Source: a virus | Virus record (IMG/VR): IMGVR_UViG_3300042475_003740 | Coordinates: 1-60,277 of that record | Length of the DNA: 60,277 nucleotides | Strand: one strand, 5' to 3' | Shown here: positions 7,905 through 15,529 of the stretch, piece after piece | Layout of the letters: the number at the start of each line of letters is the position of its first letter | Position numbering within the stretch: position 1 is the stretch's first letter | Notes under the pieces: generated by a model | The model's input: only the letters and a program-made list of their open reading frames with translations | Databases searched by the model: none | What the model was told of the DNA's origin: nothing | Position numbers and translations under genes: made by a program

Positions 7905-8101
7905 GATTCCTCCAGTGGTGGACCCCAGAGCCAGCACGGCGGCTCTGAGCAGAACAGATGGTCGGGGCTGGGCTTGCGGCCGGGGGAGCGGCCGCGGATC
8001 GGCTTCACCCAGGCAGTCAAGCGGCTGCTCCAGATGTGCCCCCGGGGCCCGGTGGGCGGCTCGGGGGCTTGGATGCCGGCGGGGTCGTAGAAGTCGCCCA
8101 T
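7901..8101 (-). CDS. hypothetical phage protein
   Basis: A 66-residue protein, MGDFYDPAGIQAPEPPTGPR..., overlapping the following gene by 4 nt. The Trp-rich second half (HIWSSRLTAWVKPI) is the only notable feature. No family recognised. Confidence 0.45.
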   Translation of the reverse strand: MGDFYDPAGIQAPEPPTGPRGHIWSSRLTAWVKPIRGRSPGRKPSPDHLFCSEPPCWLWGPPLEES

Positions 8102-8241
8102 CAGCGCCCTCGCAGCATCGATGGGTTGCGCTCGGCAGCCGTGAGGCACTCCTCGCCAGGGTCGGGCTCGTCGTCGCCCTCGAGCGGGTCTTCATCCCAG
8201 AGCGACTCGAAGTAGCTCGGCTCGTCGTCGTCGAAAGGCAT
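8101..8241 (-). CDS. small acidic protein, first gene of the early minus operon
   Basis: A 46-residue acidic protein beginning MPFDDDEPSYFESLWDEDPL. I choose the ATG at 8241 rather than one at 8271 because the promoter's -10 (8275-8270) lies over the upstream ATG. Its leader is CCACCACCACACCACCACCC with no Shine-Dalgarno. Confidence 0.5.
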   Translation of the reverse strand: MPFDDDEPSYFESLWDEDPLEGDDEPDPGEECLTAAERNPSMLRGR

Positions 8242-8269
8242 GGGTGGTGGTGTGGTGGTGGACTTCTGC

Positions 8270-8297
8270 ATCCTACCGGATCGATTGCGAAACTGCA
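8270..8297 (-). promoter_or_regulatory. palindrome promoter driving the early minus-strand operon
   Basis: Minus strand: palindrome copy TGCAGTTTCGCAATCGAT (8297-8280), spacer CCGG, then -10-like TAGGAT (8275-8270). It has the same geometry as the copies at 31.4, 31.65, 37.2, 37.7, 47.3, 54.8 and 56.3 kb. Confidence 0.6.
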
Positions 8298-8349
8298 CCG
8301 CCCCCCGACGGCTTGCCGATTCCCGGCAGCCTGGATCGGTGGGTTGCTG

Positions 8350-8379
8350 CCCCTGCCGCACTGCGGTGGCAGGGGTTTT
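8350..8379 (+). terminator. intrinsic terminator reading rightward, no upstream + gene
   Basis: CCCCTGCC (8350-8357) pairs with GGCAGGGG (8368-8375) and is followed by TTTT (8376-8379). The direction is +, while all genes nearby are on the minus strand. The gap 8242-8497 otherwise contains only the promoter at 8270-8297 and a GGGGGC-TTCG-GCCCCC hairpin at 8471-8486. Confidence 0.5.
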
Positions 8380-8497
8380 CCTTCCTGTTGCGAAGGGTTA
8401 CACTGATCTCAGCTCACAGGGGTGGTTCCCTGCGGGCCGACACAGCACCTTCGTGTCCTGTGTGGTGGCCGGGGGCTTCGGCCCCCCAACCGCCGCA

Positions 8498-8854
8498 TCA
8501 TCCCTTCGCCCACGGCACCGCATGACCGGCTGCCACCAGGGCATCCGCCAGTAGGACTCCGTCGGCACGACGGATGATCGCCACCCAGCGGCCGAAGCTG
8601 TCCTGGAGCAGCGTTTCGGCGGCGACCGGCTCAGCGGTCAGCCACGCTTCGGCGAATTCCCTGGCGGCCTGGCCGAGCACACGGGAGGCACCCCTCATCT
8701 CCGGGCAGTCGATCCCGGAAACCCGCAGGCGCCAGCGCCAGGTGGGGCGGCAGTTGAAACCAACGTCCCGACTCAAGTTGGCCACAAAAGTATCACCATC
8801 AATCATGCGCTCCATTGCGCAGTCATAGGTAAAAACTGGAACAATTATGCTCAT
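8498..8854 (-). CDS. thermonuclease (SNase) family nuclease
   Basis: A 118-residue protein of the staphylococcal-nuclease fold. Visible motifs are MIDGDTFVAN (residues 17-26), RLRVSGIDCPEMRG (42-55), GQAAREFAEAWL and FGRWVAIIRRADG followed by LADALVAAGHAVPW, all in family order. The catalytic Asp and Arg positions appear intact. SNases cut DNA or RNA using calcium. No signal peptide is seen. It is the last gene of the structural operon; a role in host nucleic acid degradation or superinfection exclusion is inference. Confidence 0.8.
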   Translation of the reverse strand: MSIIVPVFTYDCAMERMIDGDTFVANLSRDVGFNCRPTWRWRLRVSGIDCPEMRGASRVLGQAAREFAEAWLTAEPVAAETLLQDSFGRWVAIIRRADGVLLADALVAAGHAVPWAKG

Positions 8855-8902
8855 GCCATTAACGCCAGCAACGATTCGGCTCGATCTGTTCAGTAATGCT
8901 GC

Positions 8903-9259
8903 TCATGTGGGCAAACCAAGTGGGGAAGAAGGCAGCAGCGATATGAACTCTTCCCACGGCACTACCAGCACCGTTGCCGCCAACTCGTTTGGAAGGTGAC
9001 CAAAAACATGTCGCATGATCCCATAGGGCGGCAGAGCCTCAGTCAAAATATCTGCGCCAATCCCCCAGTGAATTTCGCCTTCCACGGAGACCGGCTGAAG
9101 GCAATGCTGCCAGCCGGGTGGCTTGAAAGTGTCTTGCGCCGCCATGGCTGCTTCGTATGTTGGCTGTGGCACAAGCAACGCGAATGCCTTAGGATTGAAC
9201 TCCTCTACCGGCGGCAGCGCTCCACCACCAGCCGCCAAGATGTCAGCTAGCGTAGTCAT
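8903..9259 (-). CDS. hypothetical protein after the tail fibre
   Basis: A 118-residue protein overlapping the end of the fibre gene by 4 nt. The N terminus (MTTLADILAAGGGALPPVEEFNP) resembles the short helical/Pro linkers of virion-associated proteins. Less GC-rich than the surrounding genome. It could be a fibre chaperone or a small tip protein; no family recognised. Confidence 0.5.
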   Translation of the reverse strand: MTTLADILAAGGGALPPVEEFNPKAFALLVPQPTYEAAMAAQDTFKPPGWQHCLQPVSVEGEIHWGIGADILTEALPPYGIMRHVFGHLPNELAATVLVVPWEEFISLLPSSPLGLPT

Positions 9260-10140
9260 GGAATCACCGCCGCGAAGGCTGTAAATAAATCTGCTCTGCG
9301 TCCATTGAGAGCGGAGACTTGAGAAGCCGTTAAGCCGTCTCCAATATGATAAAATGCAATTCTTGCCGAACTGAACCCAAAGGTTTCAGTAGTTTCTGCG
9401 GAAGCGCCAGTTGCGCTTCCTAGCGCACAAAAAACACCAACCGGATGATCTGAAGGTGTTGAATTGTCTGTATCTAAATTGACATCAAAACTTCCATTGA
9501 TATATCTTGCAGGAGTTTGTCCTGTAACTCTAGTGGCAATATAATGCCCAGAGCCTAAAATGTTAGCTGCAGTAGGACTACCCCAGCCTGCGCCATTGAT
9601 ATAATCGTCACAGGGTAGATAGTGCCGTGTATAAATGCCTGCTCTAAACACACCCATGGGACGACCACTATTCAAATTTGATGTGCCAAACAATCCCAAA
9701 TGTAGATTTTCGCCTGTGGTATATTGGGAGATTTTATAATTAGTGTTAAGGTACTTGCTAAGGCCATCTCCCACCAGCCCAGTCTTGCGGTCGTAATCAC
9801 CGCTGACGAAGTTGTAGTTGGTCGGCGCAGGCATATCTGCTGCGATTGGCGTCAGAGCCCCTGAAAGCGTCCGCGCCCCTGCCATGAGACATCCCGCCTT
9901 GACTGTGCTTGCCGCTTGCGCCAGCACGTTGCTGCTCACCCCTAAACTGCCATCGGCAACCATGCCTTGCAGGCAGATATTGAAGCCATCGGTGACGCCG
10001 CGCTCCAGGCCTTGAGTATTTCCGGCAGTTACATCCGCAGCGGTTACACGATCAAGATAGTCTTGCACATAACTAGGATATAGCAATCGACTGCCGCCTG
10101 ACAGTCCTAAATATCCAATGCGGCCAACGGCGCCGATCAT
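9256..10140 (-). CDS. putative tail fibre / receptor-binding protein
   Basis: A 294-residue protein, beta-rich and Gly/Ser/Thr/Asn-rich in residues 90-260 (NFVSGDYDRKTGLVGDG, LGLFGTSNLNSGRPMG), ending in a helical tail (LTASQVSALNGRRADLFTAF). The middle has the character of a concanavalin/LamG-like binding domain with its usual YHIGDGLTASQV end. DNA between about 9280 and 9760 is clearly AT-richer than its neighbours, typical of recently exchanged receptor-binding genes. Coupled by overlaps to both neighbours. Confidence 0.6.
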   Translation of the reverse strand: MIGAVGRIGYLGLSGGSRLLYPSYVQDYLDRVTAADVTAGNTQGLERGVTDGFNICLQGMVADGSLGVSSNVLAQAASTVKAGCLMAGARTLSGALTPIAADMPAPTNYNFVSGDYDRKTGLVGDGLSKYLNTNYKISQYTTGENLHLGLFGTSNLNSGRPMGVFRAGIYTRHYLPCDDYINGAGWGSPTAANILGSGHYIATRVTGQTPARYINGSFDVNLDTDNSTPSDHPVGVFCALGSATGASAETTETFGFSSARIAFYHIGDGLTASQVSALNGRRADLFTAFAAVIP

Positions 10141-10865
10141 CAGAGCACCGCCGTCACGTTCAAATGGCCATCCGTGGTGTCACGAATCACCCGAAAATGC
10201 GTCACCCCGGCAGGAATCCGCATATGGAATCGCTCACCGGCTTCTAATGCAAGCTGCCCAGCTGCAACGCTAGCCGCGATAACATCGCTAGCTCCAAACC
10301 TTATGAAACACCGACCCGCTGACGAAGCATGAAACATCACCTCTCGGCTGGCGCCAAGCGTTGGCAGCGCCACGGCTGCGGAGCTAGTTGATGTAAATGC
10401 TTGGCGAAGGCTGCTGGCCGTGTCGTAGGCCCTTGTATTGTTGCCGAAGGAATCAGTTGCTGACGCTGTGCTCAGCACCGGCACAGCCCCGCCGCTCAGG
10501 GCCGGCAGCTTGCTATCGATCGACTCCAGCTCCGCCAGCTGCAGCGCCTGGTTGGCGGCCGTCGCGTCGCCACCACCCCCACCACCCCCACCGCCGCCTT
10601 GCCCGTCGTCGTACTCGATGAACAGCCTGTCGCTGTCAGCCATCCCTGCGGTGCTGACCACCAGCGTGAGCACCGGCGAGGCGTAGGTCGCGCTGCTGAG
10701 GTAGCCGTCGCCGCTCTCAGCCGTCGGGTCGAACAGCACCACCCCACGGGTCAGGTTGGTCACCTTGAGGATGTGGCTGATGCTCGCAGGCACCGTGGTG
10801 GCGAACGAGATCGTCCGGTTCACGGCCGAGAACGTCGCGTGAGCTGGTGTGAGTACTCTGCGCAT
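10140..10865 (-). CDS. virion fibre/tip protein with polyglycine linker
   Basis: A 241-residue protein. Residues 1-90 are beta-rich (FSAVNRTISFATTVPASISH, VVLFDPTAESGDGYLSS), followed by a run of ten glycines, a short helix (LQLAELESIDSKLPAL) and a second beta-rich domain. The glycine run is a flexible hinge between two domains. Its place between the decoration and fibre genes suggests a virion surface part. No exact family recognised. Confidence 0.5.
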   Translation of the reverse strand: MRRVLTPAHATFSAVNRTISFATTVPASISHILKVTNLTRGVVLFDPTAESGDGYLSSATYASPVLTLVVSTAGMADSDRLFIEYDDGQGGGGGGGGGGDATAANQALQLAELESIDSKLPALSGGAVPVLSTASATDSFGNNTRAYDTASSLRQAFTSTSSAAVALPTLGASREVMFHASSAGRCFIRFGASDVIAASVAAGQLALEAGERFHMRIPAGVTHFRVIRDTTDGHLNVTAVL

Positions 10866-10885
10866 GGCCGCTACCGTCTACAGGT

Positions 10886-11023
10886 TCAGCTTTCCGGCTT
10901 CGGCGCCACCCGGCGCTTCGGCTCAGGTTTCGGCTCAGGTTTCGGCTCAGTCGCCACAGGCGCACCCATCGCGGCCTGCATCTCCTCAACCGTCACGCCC
11001 TGGGGCATCGCAAACGAGGTCAT
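10886..11023 (-). CDS. short Pro/Lys/Glu-repeat protein
   Basis: A 45-residue protein: a short helical head (MTSFAMPQGVTVEEMQAAMG) followed by a KPEPKPEPK repeat. At DNA level this is a 12-bp direct repeat near 10918-10950. It ends within a copy of the junction motif CCGGAAAGCTGA. A linker or scaffold-like peptide; function unknown. Confidence 0.45.
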   Translation of the reverse strand: MTSFAMPQGVTVEEMQAAMGAPVATEPKPEPKPEPKRRVAPKPES

Positions 11024-11046
11024 TGCTCGATCCTCAGAAATGTTGA

Positions 11047-11064
11047 GGGGCCCCGAAGGGCCCC
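11047..11064 (-). terminator. GC hairpin after the decoration gene
   Basis: GGGGCCC and GGGCCCC form a 7-bp stem with a TTCG loop on the minus strand, just after the stop of 11073-11531. There is only a weak T tract behind it, so it may slow transcription or protect the 3' end rather than terminate strongly. Confidence 0.4.
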
Positions 11065-11072
11065 GGTGGTGA

Positions 11073-11531
11073 TCAGTTCGCAACCTGCAGGCTGATCGTG
11101 TTCACGCCGGCAGGGGCGTTGGCATCGGCGCCAGCGTTGGCGCGGATCGCCACCACGCGCACGTCACCCGAGGTGATCGAGGCGCCGGTGGCAGCCAGCG
11201 CACGTACCTGCGCACCGCTCAGCGCGATCTCCTGGATGCCGGGGGCACAGGTGACCAGGGCGATGGTGGCGTAGTGGCTGTTGTTCACGGTCCCCCCTTC
11301 GGGGACGTGAGCCACCTGGACGGTGTACTGGCCGGCAGCGCTGGCATTGCCGTGCGCGACCAGCTTGAAGGTGTCCTGAGCCTCAAGGCGAGTGTTCAGG
11401 ATCTGGGCAGCACCCGTACGGGTGCCAGCGGCGCGGCCTCGAGCGCCAGCAGCGACAGCACCCACCAGGACGGTGGCTGCGTCGATCAGGTAGCCCCTGC
11501 GGGGGGCGAGGCCGGTGGAGCGAGCTCCCAT
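11073..11531 (-). CDS. putative capsid decoration protein
   Basis: A 152-residue Ala/Gly/Val-rich, low-charge protein with beta-strand-like segments (AGQYTVQVAHVPEGGTV, GASITSGDVRVVAIRANAG). It sits directly downstream of the major capsid gene, as decoration or capsid-stabilising proteins usually do. Assignment is by position and composition. Confidence 0.5.
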   Translation of the reverse strand: MGARSTGLAPRRGYLIDAATVLVGAVAAGARGRAAGTRTGAAQILNTRLEAQDTFKLVAHGNASAAGQYTVQVAHVPEGGTVNNSHYATIALVTCAPGIQEIALSGAQVRALAATGASITSGDVRVVAIRANAGADANAPAGVNTISLQVAN

Positions 11532-11561
11532 GGTTTGGTCCTCAGAGAATCAGGGGATAGA

Positions 11562-12503
11562 TCAGGCGACGACAGCCGCGTCGGTGATGTTGTAGAGGCG
11601 GGCAGCGGAGCGGCCGTTCATCACGGCGAGGGCGGTATAGAACTCGATCCGGGTGCGATCGACCGGCGCATCCGGCACCTCGCCCAGGGCGCGAACCGAC
11701 ACGCCGAACTGGCCGCGGGCACGACCCTGGATGGCGGTGGTGAGCAGGTCACCAAACGACACGCAGTAGATCGAGGTGGTGGCGCCACCAGTAGGCGCAC
11801 CGCCGGCCGTCTCGGTGAACGGCATGATCTGCTGGTTCTGGGCGTTGGCGTCAACCACCACGATCGGCGTGTCGCCGTAAGTGGTGACGCGGCGGCCGAA
11901 CTCGCTCTGTTCGTAGTTGATGAAGCCGCCGATCGAGGAGTTGCGGCTGGCAGCGTTGAGGCGCCGGCGCATCTTCTTGTTCATGATCAGCACCTTGCTG
12001 CCGCCCTGCGCGTCACAGGCATCGATCAGCTCATCAAGCACGGTCAGCGACAGGGCGCCGCCGGCGTTGACGGCCTGCGAGCTGCCAACCTGCACGCGAC
12101 GGCGGAGGCCGTCGAACGCACGGGGGTTGGTGCTCTCATCGCCGTTGATCACATGGTCCTCGAAGGTCATCCGCATCGAGCGGACCTTCATCTGCACCTG
12201 GTCGGCAATGGCCTGTTCGCCGCGCATGTCGATCACGGCGGTGTCTACATCGACCTCGGCCCCCATGATCTTGAGGCGCTCAGCCTGAGGGTTGAGCACG
12301 CCATAGGTGGCGTCGAGGGTTTCGTTGATGCCACGAAAGCCAACTGCAGGCAGTTCGCCTTCCTGGTCGTAGAAGATGCCTTCTCCCTCCACATCGCGGA
12401 AGGGAATAATGCTCATGAGCTCGCCTTCGCTCAGCTCACGGATAACGGCGAGGCGGGCCGGATCGCGTTCGGATTTGGCCGCCTCCAGAAGGGTAAGGCC
12501 CAT
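11562..12503 (-). CDS. major capsid protein (HK97-fold type)
   Basis: A 313-residue protein forming the head shell. Residues 1-100 contain the extended N-arm and an E-loop-like acidic region (DVEGEGIFYDQEGELP). Residues 105-130 have the spine-helix character (QVQMKVRSMRMTFEDHVING), and residues 170-260 give a P-domain/A-domain pattern (LIMNKKMRRRLNAASR, YGDTPIVVVDAN, IYCVSFGD). The end (VDRTRIEFYTALAVMNGRSAARLYNI) is typical of capsid proteins. The scaffold gene upstream supports the call. The position after the tail genes is unusual. Confidence 0.8.
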   Translation of the reverse strand: MGLTLLEAAKSERDPARLAVIRELSEGELMSIIPFRDVEGEGIFYDQEGELPAVGFRGINETLDATYGVLNPQAERLKIMGAEVDVDTAVIDMRGEQAIADQVQMKVRSMRMTFEDHVINGDESTNPRAFDGLRRRVQVGSSQAVNAGGALSLTVLDELIDACDAQGGSKVLIMNKKMRRRLNAASRNSSIGGFINYEQSEFGRRVTTYGDTPIVVVDANAQNQQIMPFTETAGGAPTGGATTSIYCVSFGDLLTTAIQGRARGQFGVSVRALGEVPDAPVDRTRIEFYTALAVMNGRSAARLYNITDAAVVA

Positions 12504-12548
12504 CGGGATACCTGGGAATAGGGGTCTGCTGGTGGCGTCACGCCGGGG

Positions 12549-12569
12549 CGGACCACATCACGTGGTCCG
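12549..12569 (-). repeat. hairpin between scaffold and capsid genes
   Basis: CGGACCAC and GTGGTCCG form a perfect 8-bp stem around a 5-nt loop in the 100-bp gap between scaffold and capsid genes. No T tract follows, so it is more likely an mRNA processing or stability element favouring capsid expression than a terminator (inference). Confidence 0.4.
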
Positions 12570-12603
12570 TGTCGCAGTCAGCAGACCCGTTCCCTTTAAG
12601 CCG

Positions 12604-13395
12604 TTACCGGCGCCGTGCGAAGGCGTCCTTGAACAGCTGGCCCGTGGGCACCTTCGAGAGGTCCGCGGTGTTGTTCACCCGCCCATCACGGCCGCCACGG
12701 GCACCGCCTCCGGAGCCGTATTCCGGCTGGAAGTGCATACCGTGCACGGGATCCTTGCGGAGCTTGGCGAAGTGCTCGCGCAGGGTGATCCGCTTGCCGG
12801 TCTCGGGATCCAGTGCCGGGCTGCCGTCGGCGTCGAGCAGGTAGAGGCCGTTTTTGTCCTCGGCGTAGCTGGTGCCGAAGACTTTCCAGATGTAGTCGAA
12901 CGGCGTGCAGCCGTCGATCTCGCTGGCGTCGGTGGAGCCCTTGCTGGCGAGGAACTCCCGCTCCGCCTTCACCCGCAGCGCCTCCCGCTCGGCGGCGGTG
13001 GCCTTGCTCTGCAGCTCACCGGTGAGCCGGGCCAGCTGCTCCTGATACTTCCGCTCCTGGTCAGCCAGGCGGGAGTTGATCTGCTGCTCCAGTAGCTGCC
13101 GCTGGTGCTCGGCAGCGTCAGCCTTGGCCTGGGCCTCGGCCAGCAGCTGAGGGTTGACCTGCCCCACCTCCTTGAGCTGAGCCTCCAGCTGGGCGGCGCG
13201 GGCGGCGTTCTGCCGGTTCAGCTTCCGCTCGGCCTTTAGGGCACGCAGGAGGCCGTCGGCATCGGTGAGCTGTTGATCGTCGCCGGTGGGGTCGGCGTCA
13301 CCGGAGCCGCCGCCTCCATCGGGTTCGTTGTCGGGGTCGGGGGTGACGGTGTTGAAGATCTCCCGCAGCAGCTGGCGGTACAGGTTGGTGGGCAT
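12604..13395 (-). CDS. capsid scaffolding protein
   Basis: A 263-residue protein with an acidic low-complexity head (DPDNEPDGGGGSGDADPTGDD), a long coiled coil from about residue 45 to 150 (LRALKAERKLNRQNAARAAQ ... REALRVKAEREF) and a C-terminal capsid-contact-like region (TPFDYIWKVFGTSYAEDKNG). This layout and the position just upstream of the capsid gene fit GP20-like scaffolds. The scaffold should direct procapsid assembly and then leave. Confidence 0.7.
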   Translation of the reverse strand: MPTNLYRQLLREIFNTVTPDPDNEPDGGGGSGDADPTGDDQQLTDADGLLRALKAERKLNRQNAARAAQLEAQLKEVGQVNPQLLAEAQAKADAAEHQRQLLEQQINSRLADQERKYQEQLARLTGELQSKATAAEREALRVKAEREFLASKGSTDASEIDGCTPFDYIWKVFGTSYAEDKNGLYLLDADGSPALDPETGKRITLREHFAKLRKDPVHGMHFQPEYGSGGGARGGRDGRVNNTADLSKVPTGQLFKDAFARRR

Positions 13396-13442
13396 GGCAT
13401 CACGCCGAATTGCCCCGTAGTTTTCCGATCGCTTCTCGGTGG

Positions 13443-13604
13443 TCAGCGCCGCCGCGCATCATTCAGCGCCTGTCGGATCACCCGCGCTCGTGCCTCCCGA
13501 TCCTGCAGCCGCTGGCGATTGGCCAGGGCCACCAGGGCGGAGAGCTCCACGGCGGCAGGGCGATCAGGAACGACGACGAACTGATCGGGGCGATCGGCGG
13601 TCAT
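13443..13604 (-). CDS. small hypothetical virion-region protein
   Basis: A 53-residue protein, MTADRPDQFVVVPDRPAAVE..., with a helical Arg-rich second half. It starts in a 4-nt overlap with the preceding tail gene. No family recognised. Confidence 0.45.
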   Translation of the reverse strand: MTADRPDQFVVVPDRPAAVELSALVALANRQRLQDREARARVIRQALNDARRR

Positions 13605-15040
13605 GGTGGAGGTGCGAAGGTGAGGTCTTGCTCCGTGAAGCCCAGCGCCAGGCACATGGCGCGGCAGTAAGCATGATCAAACCAGTCCCAGGTGGGGTGA
13701 ACGTTGAATCTGTAGTTAATTGTGTATCCTCCTAGCTCATCAGGATCGTAGTTTGCGTTGCTTTCGTCAAGTTCATCTCTGATGACAGGAGCAGCCGGAT
13801 CAACCCTGAAGCGAAGCGCAGGTGATGCTTTGAATTGATCTACTATATCTGTTTCATACATATAATACAATAAACGCTGCTGATTTCCGTTTTCGTAAAA
13901 CCCTTTTACGGTAGAGTTTGCGCCTACTGTGTCTGTGCGTAGTTTTTTCCTCGCAGGATCAAACGTCTTAAGTTCGTTTTCGGTGACGAATGGCGTTATG
14001 TCATTAGCTACGCAATATCCATAAAGCGACTCGAAAGCATCTGGAGCGGTGGGTAGTTCAATATAAGAAGTAACATAGTCACCATTGAAGCGTGTAGGTC
14101 CTGGGGTGAAAGTTCTGTCTGCTCCCGGTCCGTCAAATTCAAATAAGTAATCCTGAAGACCAGTGCCTTCAGCGTCTTCCTTCCATGATTCCATAATGTC
14201 CAGCAGTGTCCCTTGAACGGTTATCTCCTTGATCTCAGCAGGAGAGCATAGAAACGCAACAGGTTCGTGCTCAGTTCTAATTGGTGTGTAATTTATGAAG
14301 GTGTCTGTGTCTTCAAGCACTTGAGTGTATAGGCTCTCGATGTCGTCTTCTTGGTAAAAAGATTGCCACACTCCAGTCTCCTCATTGTAGGCTTGTATAA
14401 CACGAAACCGACTCTGTTCATTAGTGCCGCTTGAAGTGCCAACAAAACCTATCACGACAATAGATTTATCTTTGCCTGCGGGAAGTGTAAAGACGATGTC
14501 ATCAAAATTGTTTTCAACCACAACAGTATCGGAGTAATTCTTGTATTCTCTAAGCTGAATAACTCTTTGCGTTTGCGGATCTGTTACCGTGTAGGGCTCG
14601 CCTTCCACCTGTTCGCTGCTTATCCTGTCTTCCGTAGCAAAAAGCAGCCCATATGTTTTTGTTAATGAAGCATTGCGCTTCCCTGTCCATATCTTTATTT
14701 TGCGTTCAACAGGAGTCTCCTTGTCATACCCAAAGCTGTAGCTCAGCTCATACTTTGTCTCATACGACACTGTGGCATGGGCAAGCTGCTTGCCAAAGCG
14801 CCTGGCGAACGTCGGCGGGATCGGCTCGAACTCCGGCACCGCTCCCTTCCACGGATCTCGGCCACCAGCCGCCCGGCTGATCTGCGACTCCGCAAACCGC
14901 AGCGCATTGCGGGCAACGCGGGCCGCGCTGCGTTGCGCCGTTCCGTCCTGATTCCTGGCATCAAGCGCCGCTCGATTCGCTGCCTGCAGCGCCCTGGAGG
15001 CCTCCAGCACATCCGCTGGCGTTCGGATGCGGATCTCCAT
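13601..15040 (-). CDS. virion protein with an AT-rich, probably acquired core
   Basis: A 479-residue protein starting at the ATG at 15040 (MEIRIRTPADVLEASRALQA). The first ~90 residues are helical and GC-rich (a virion-anchoring head), while the rest is beta-rich, polar and low in Ala (YELSYSFGYDKETPVERKIK, NFDDIVFTLPAGKDKSIVVI). DNA 13740-14740 is markedly AT-richer than the flanks. This is the pattern of a tail-tip or fibre protein whose distal part was swapped in. No specific family recognised. Confidence 0.5.
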   Translation of the reverse strand: MEIRIRTPADVLEASRALQAANRAALDARNQDGTAQRSAARVARNALRFAESQISRAAGGRDPWKGAVPEFEPIPPTFARRFGKQLAHATVSYETKYELSYSFGYDKETPVERKIKIWTGKRNASLTKTYGLLFATEDRISSEQVEGEPYTVTDPQTQRVIQLREYKNYSDTVVVENNFDDIVFTLPAGKDKSIVVIGFVGTSSGTNEQSRFRVIQAYNEETGVWQSFYQEDDIESLYTQVLEDTDTFINYTPIRTEHEPVAFLCSPAEIKEITVQGTLLDIMESWKEDAEGTGLQDYLFEFDGPGADRTFTPGPTRFNGDYVTSYIELPTAPDAFESLYGYCVANDITPFVTENELKTFDPARKKLRTDTVGANSTVKGFYENGNQQRLLYYMYETDIVDQFKASPALRFRVDPAAPVIRDELDESNANYDPDELGGYTINYRFNVHPTWDWFDHAYCRAMCLALGFTEQDLTFAPPP

Positions 15041-15042
15041 GA

Positions 15043-15489
15043 TCAGCCCGGGAAGCTCACGATGTCGTCGGTATGCAGGCTGACCCGGTAGATCCGTGGC
15101 TGCCCCGGCGACAGCGCGACGTTCGGCGTTTCCGTGAAGATCCCGGCCACGTGAGTGTCCCAGGTAGTGGTGCCGCTCACGGTGGTGCCCAGCACCAGGT
15201 AGGCGGTGTTCCACGTCAGGCCCACACCTCCAGAGCTGGCCGTGATGGTTGCCACCTGCTCAGGTGACCGCCAGTCGCCGGTGTCGCTGCTGTAGCCACC
15301 AGCCGGAACCGTCCAGATCACCCGCGCATAGCCGTTGCCGCTGATCTCCACCGCATCCCATGCCGCCGTAGTGCTGGCCTTGGTGAGGCTGCCAGGGTTC
15401 TGAGCGCAGCAAAGCCTGGCGGTGCGCCCCTGGTAGGCAGCGGTGTAGACGCGTCCGAGCTCGGCGTTGCTCCACTCAAAAGCGGCCAT
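15043..15489 (-). CDS. putative small tail-tip protein
   Basis: A 148-residue beta-rich protein (WSNAELGRVYTAAYQGRTAR, AVEISGNGYARVIWTVPAG). Located between the large tail protein and the fibre-like gene, with 2 nt to the next start. Probably a structural tip component; family not recognised. Confidence 0.5.
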   Translation of the reverse strand: MAAFEWSNAELGRVYTAAYQGRTARLCCAQNPGSLTKASTTAAWDAVEISGNGYARVIWTVPAGGYSSDTGDWRSPEQVATITASSGGVGLTWNTAYLVLGTTVSGTTTWDTHVAGIFTETPNVALSPGQPRIYRVSLHTDDIVSFPG

Positions 15490-15529
15490 GTTTCCTGCTG
15501 CTCTGCTTGTCGCCTAGCTTTCCGTGCGC

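Noticed and set aside
8471-8486. A terminator for the nuclease gene at 8498
   Set aside because: The GGGGGC/GCCCCC hairpin has no T tract on the minus strand; kept only as a note.
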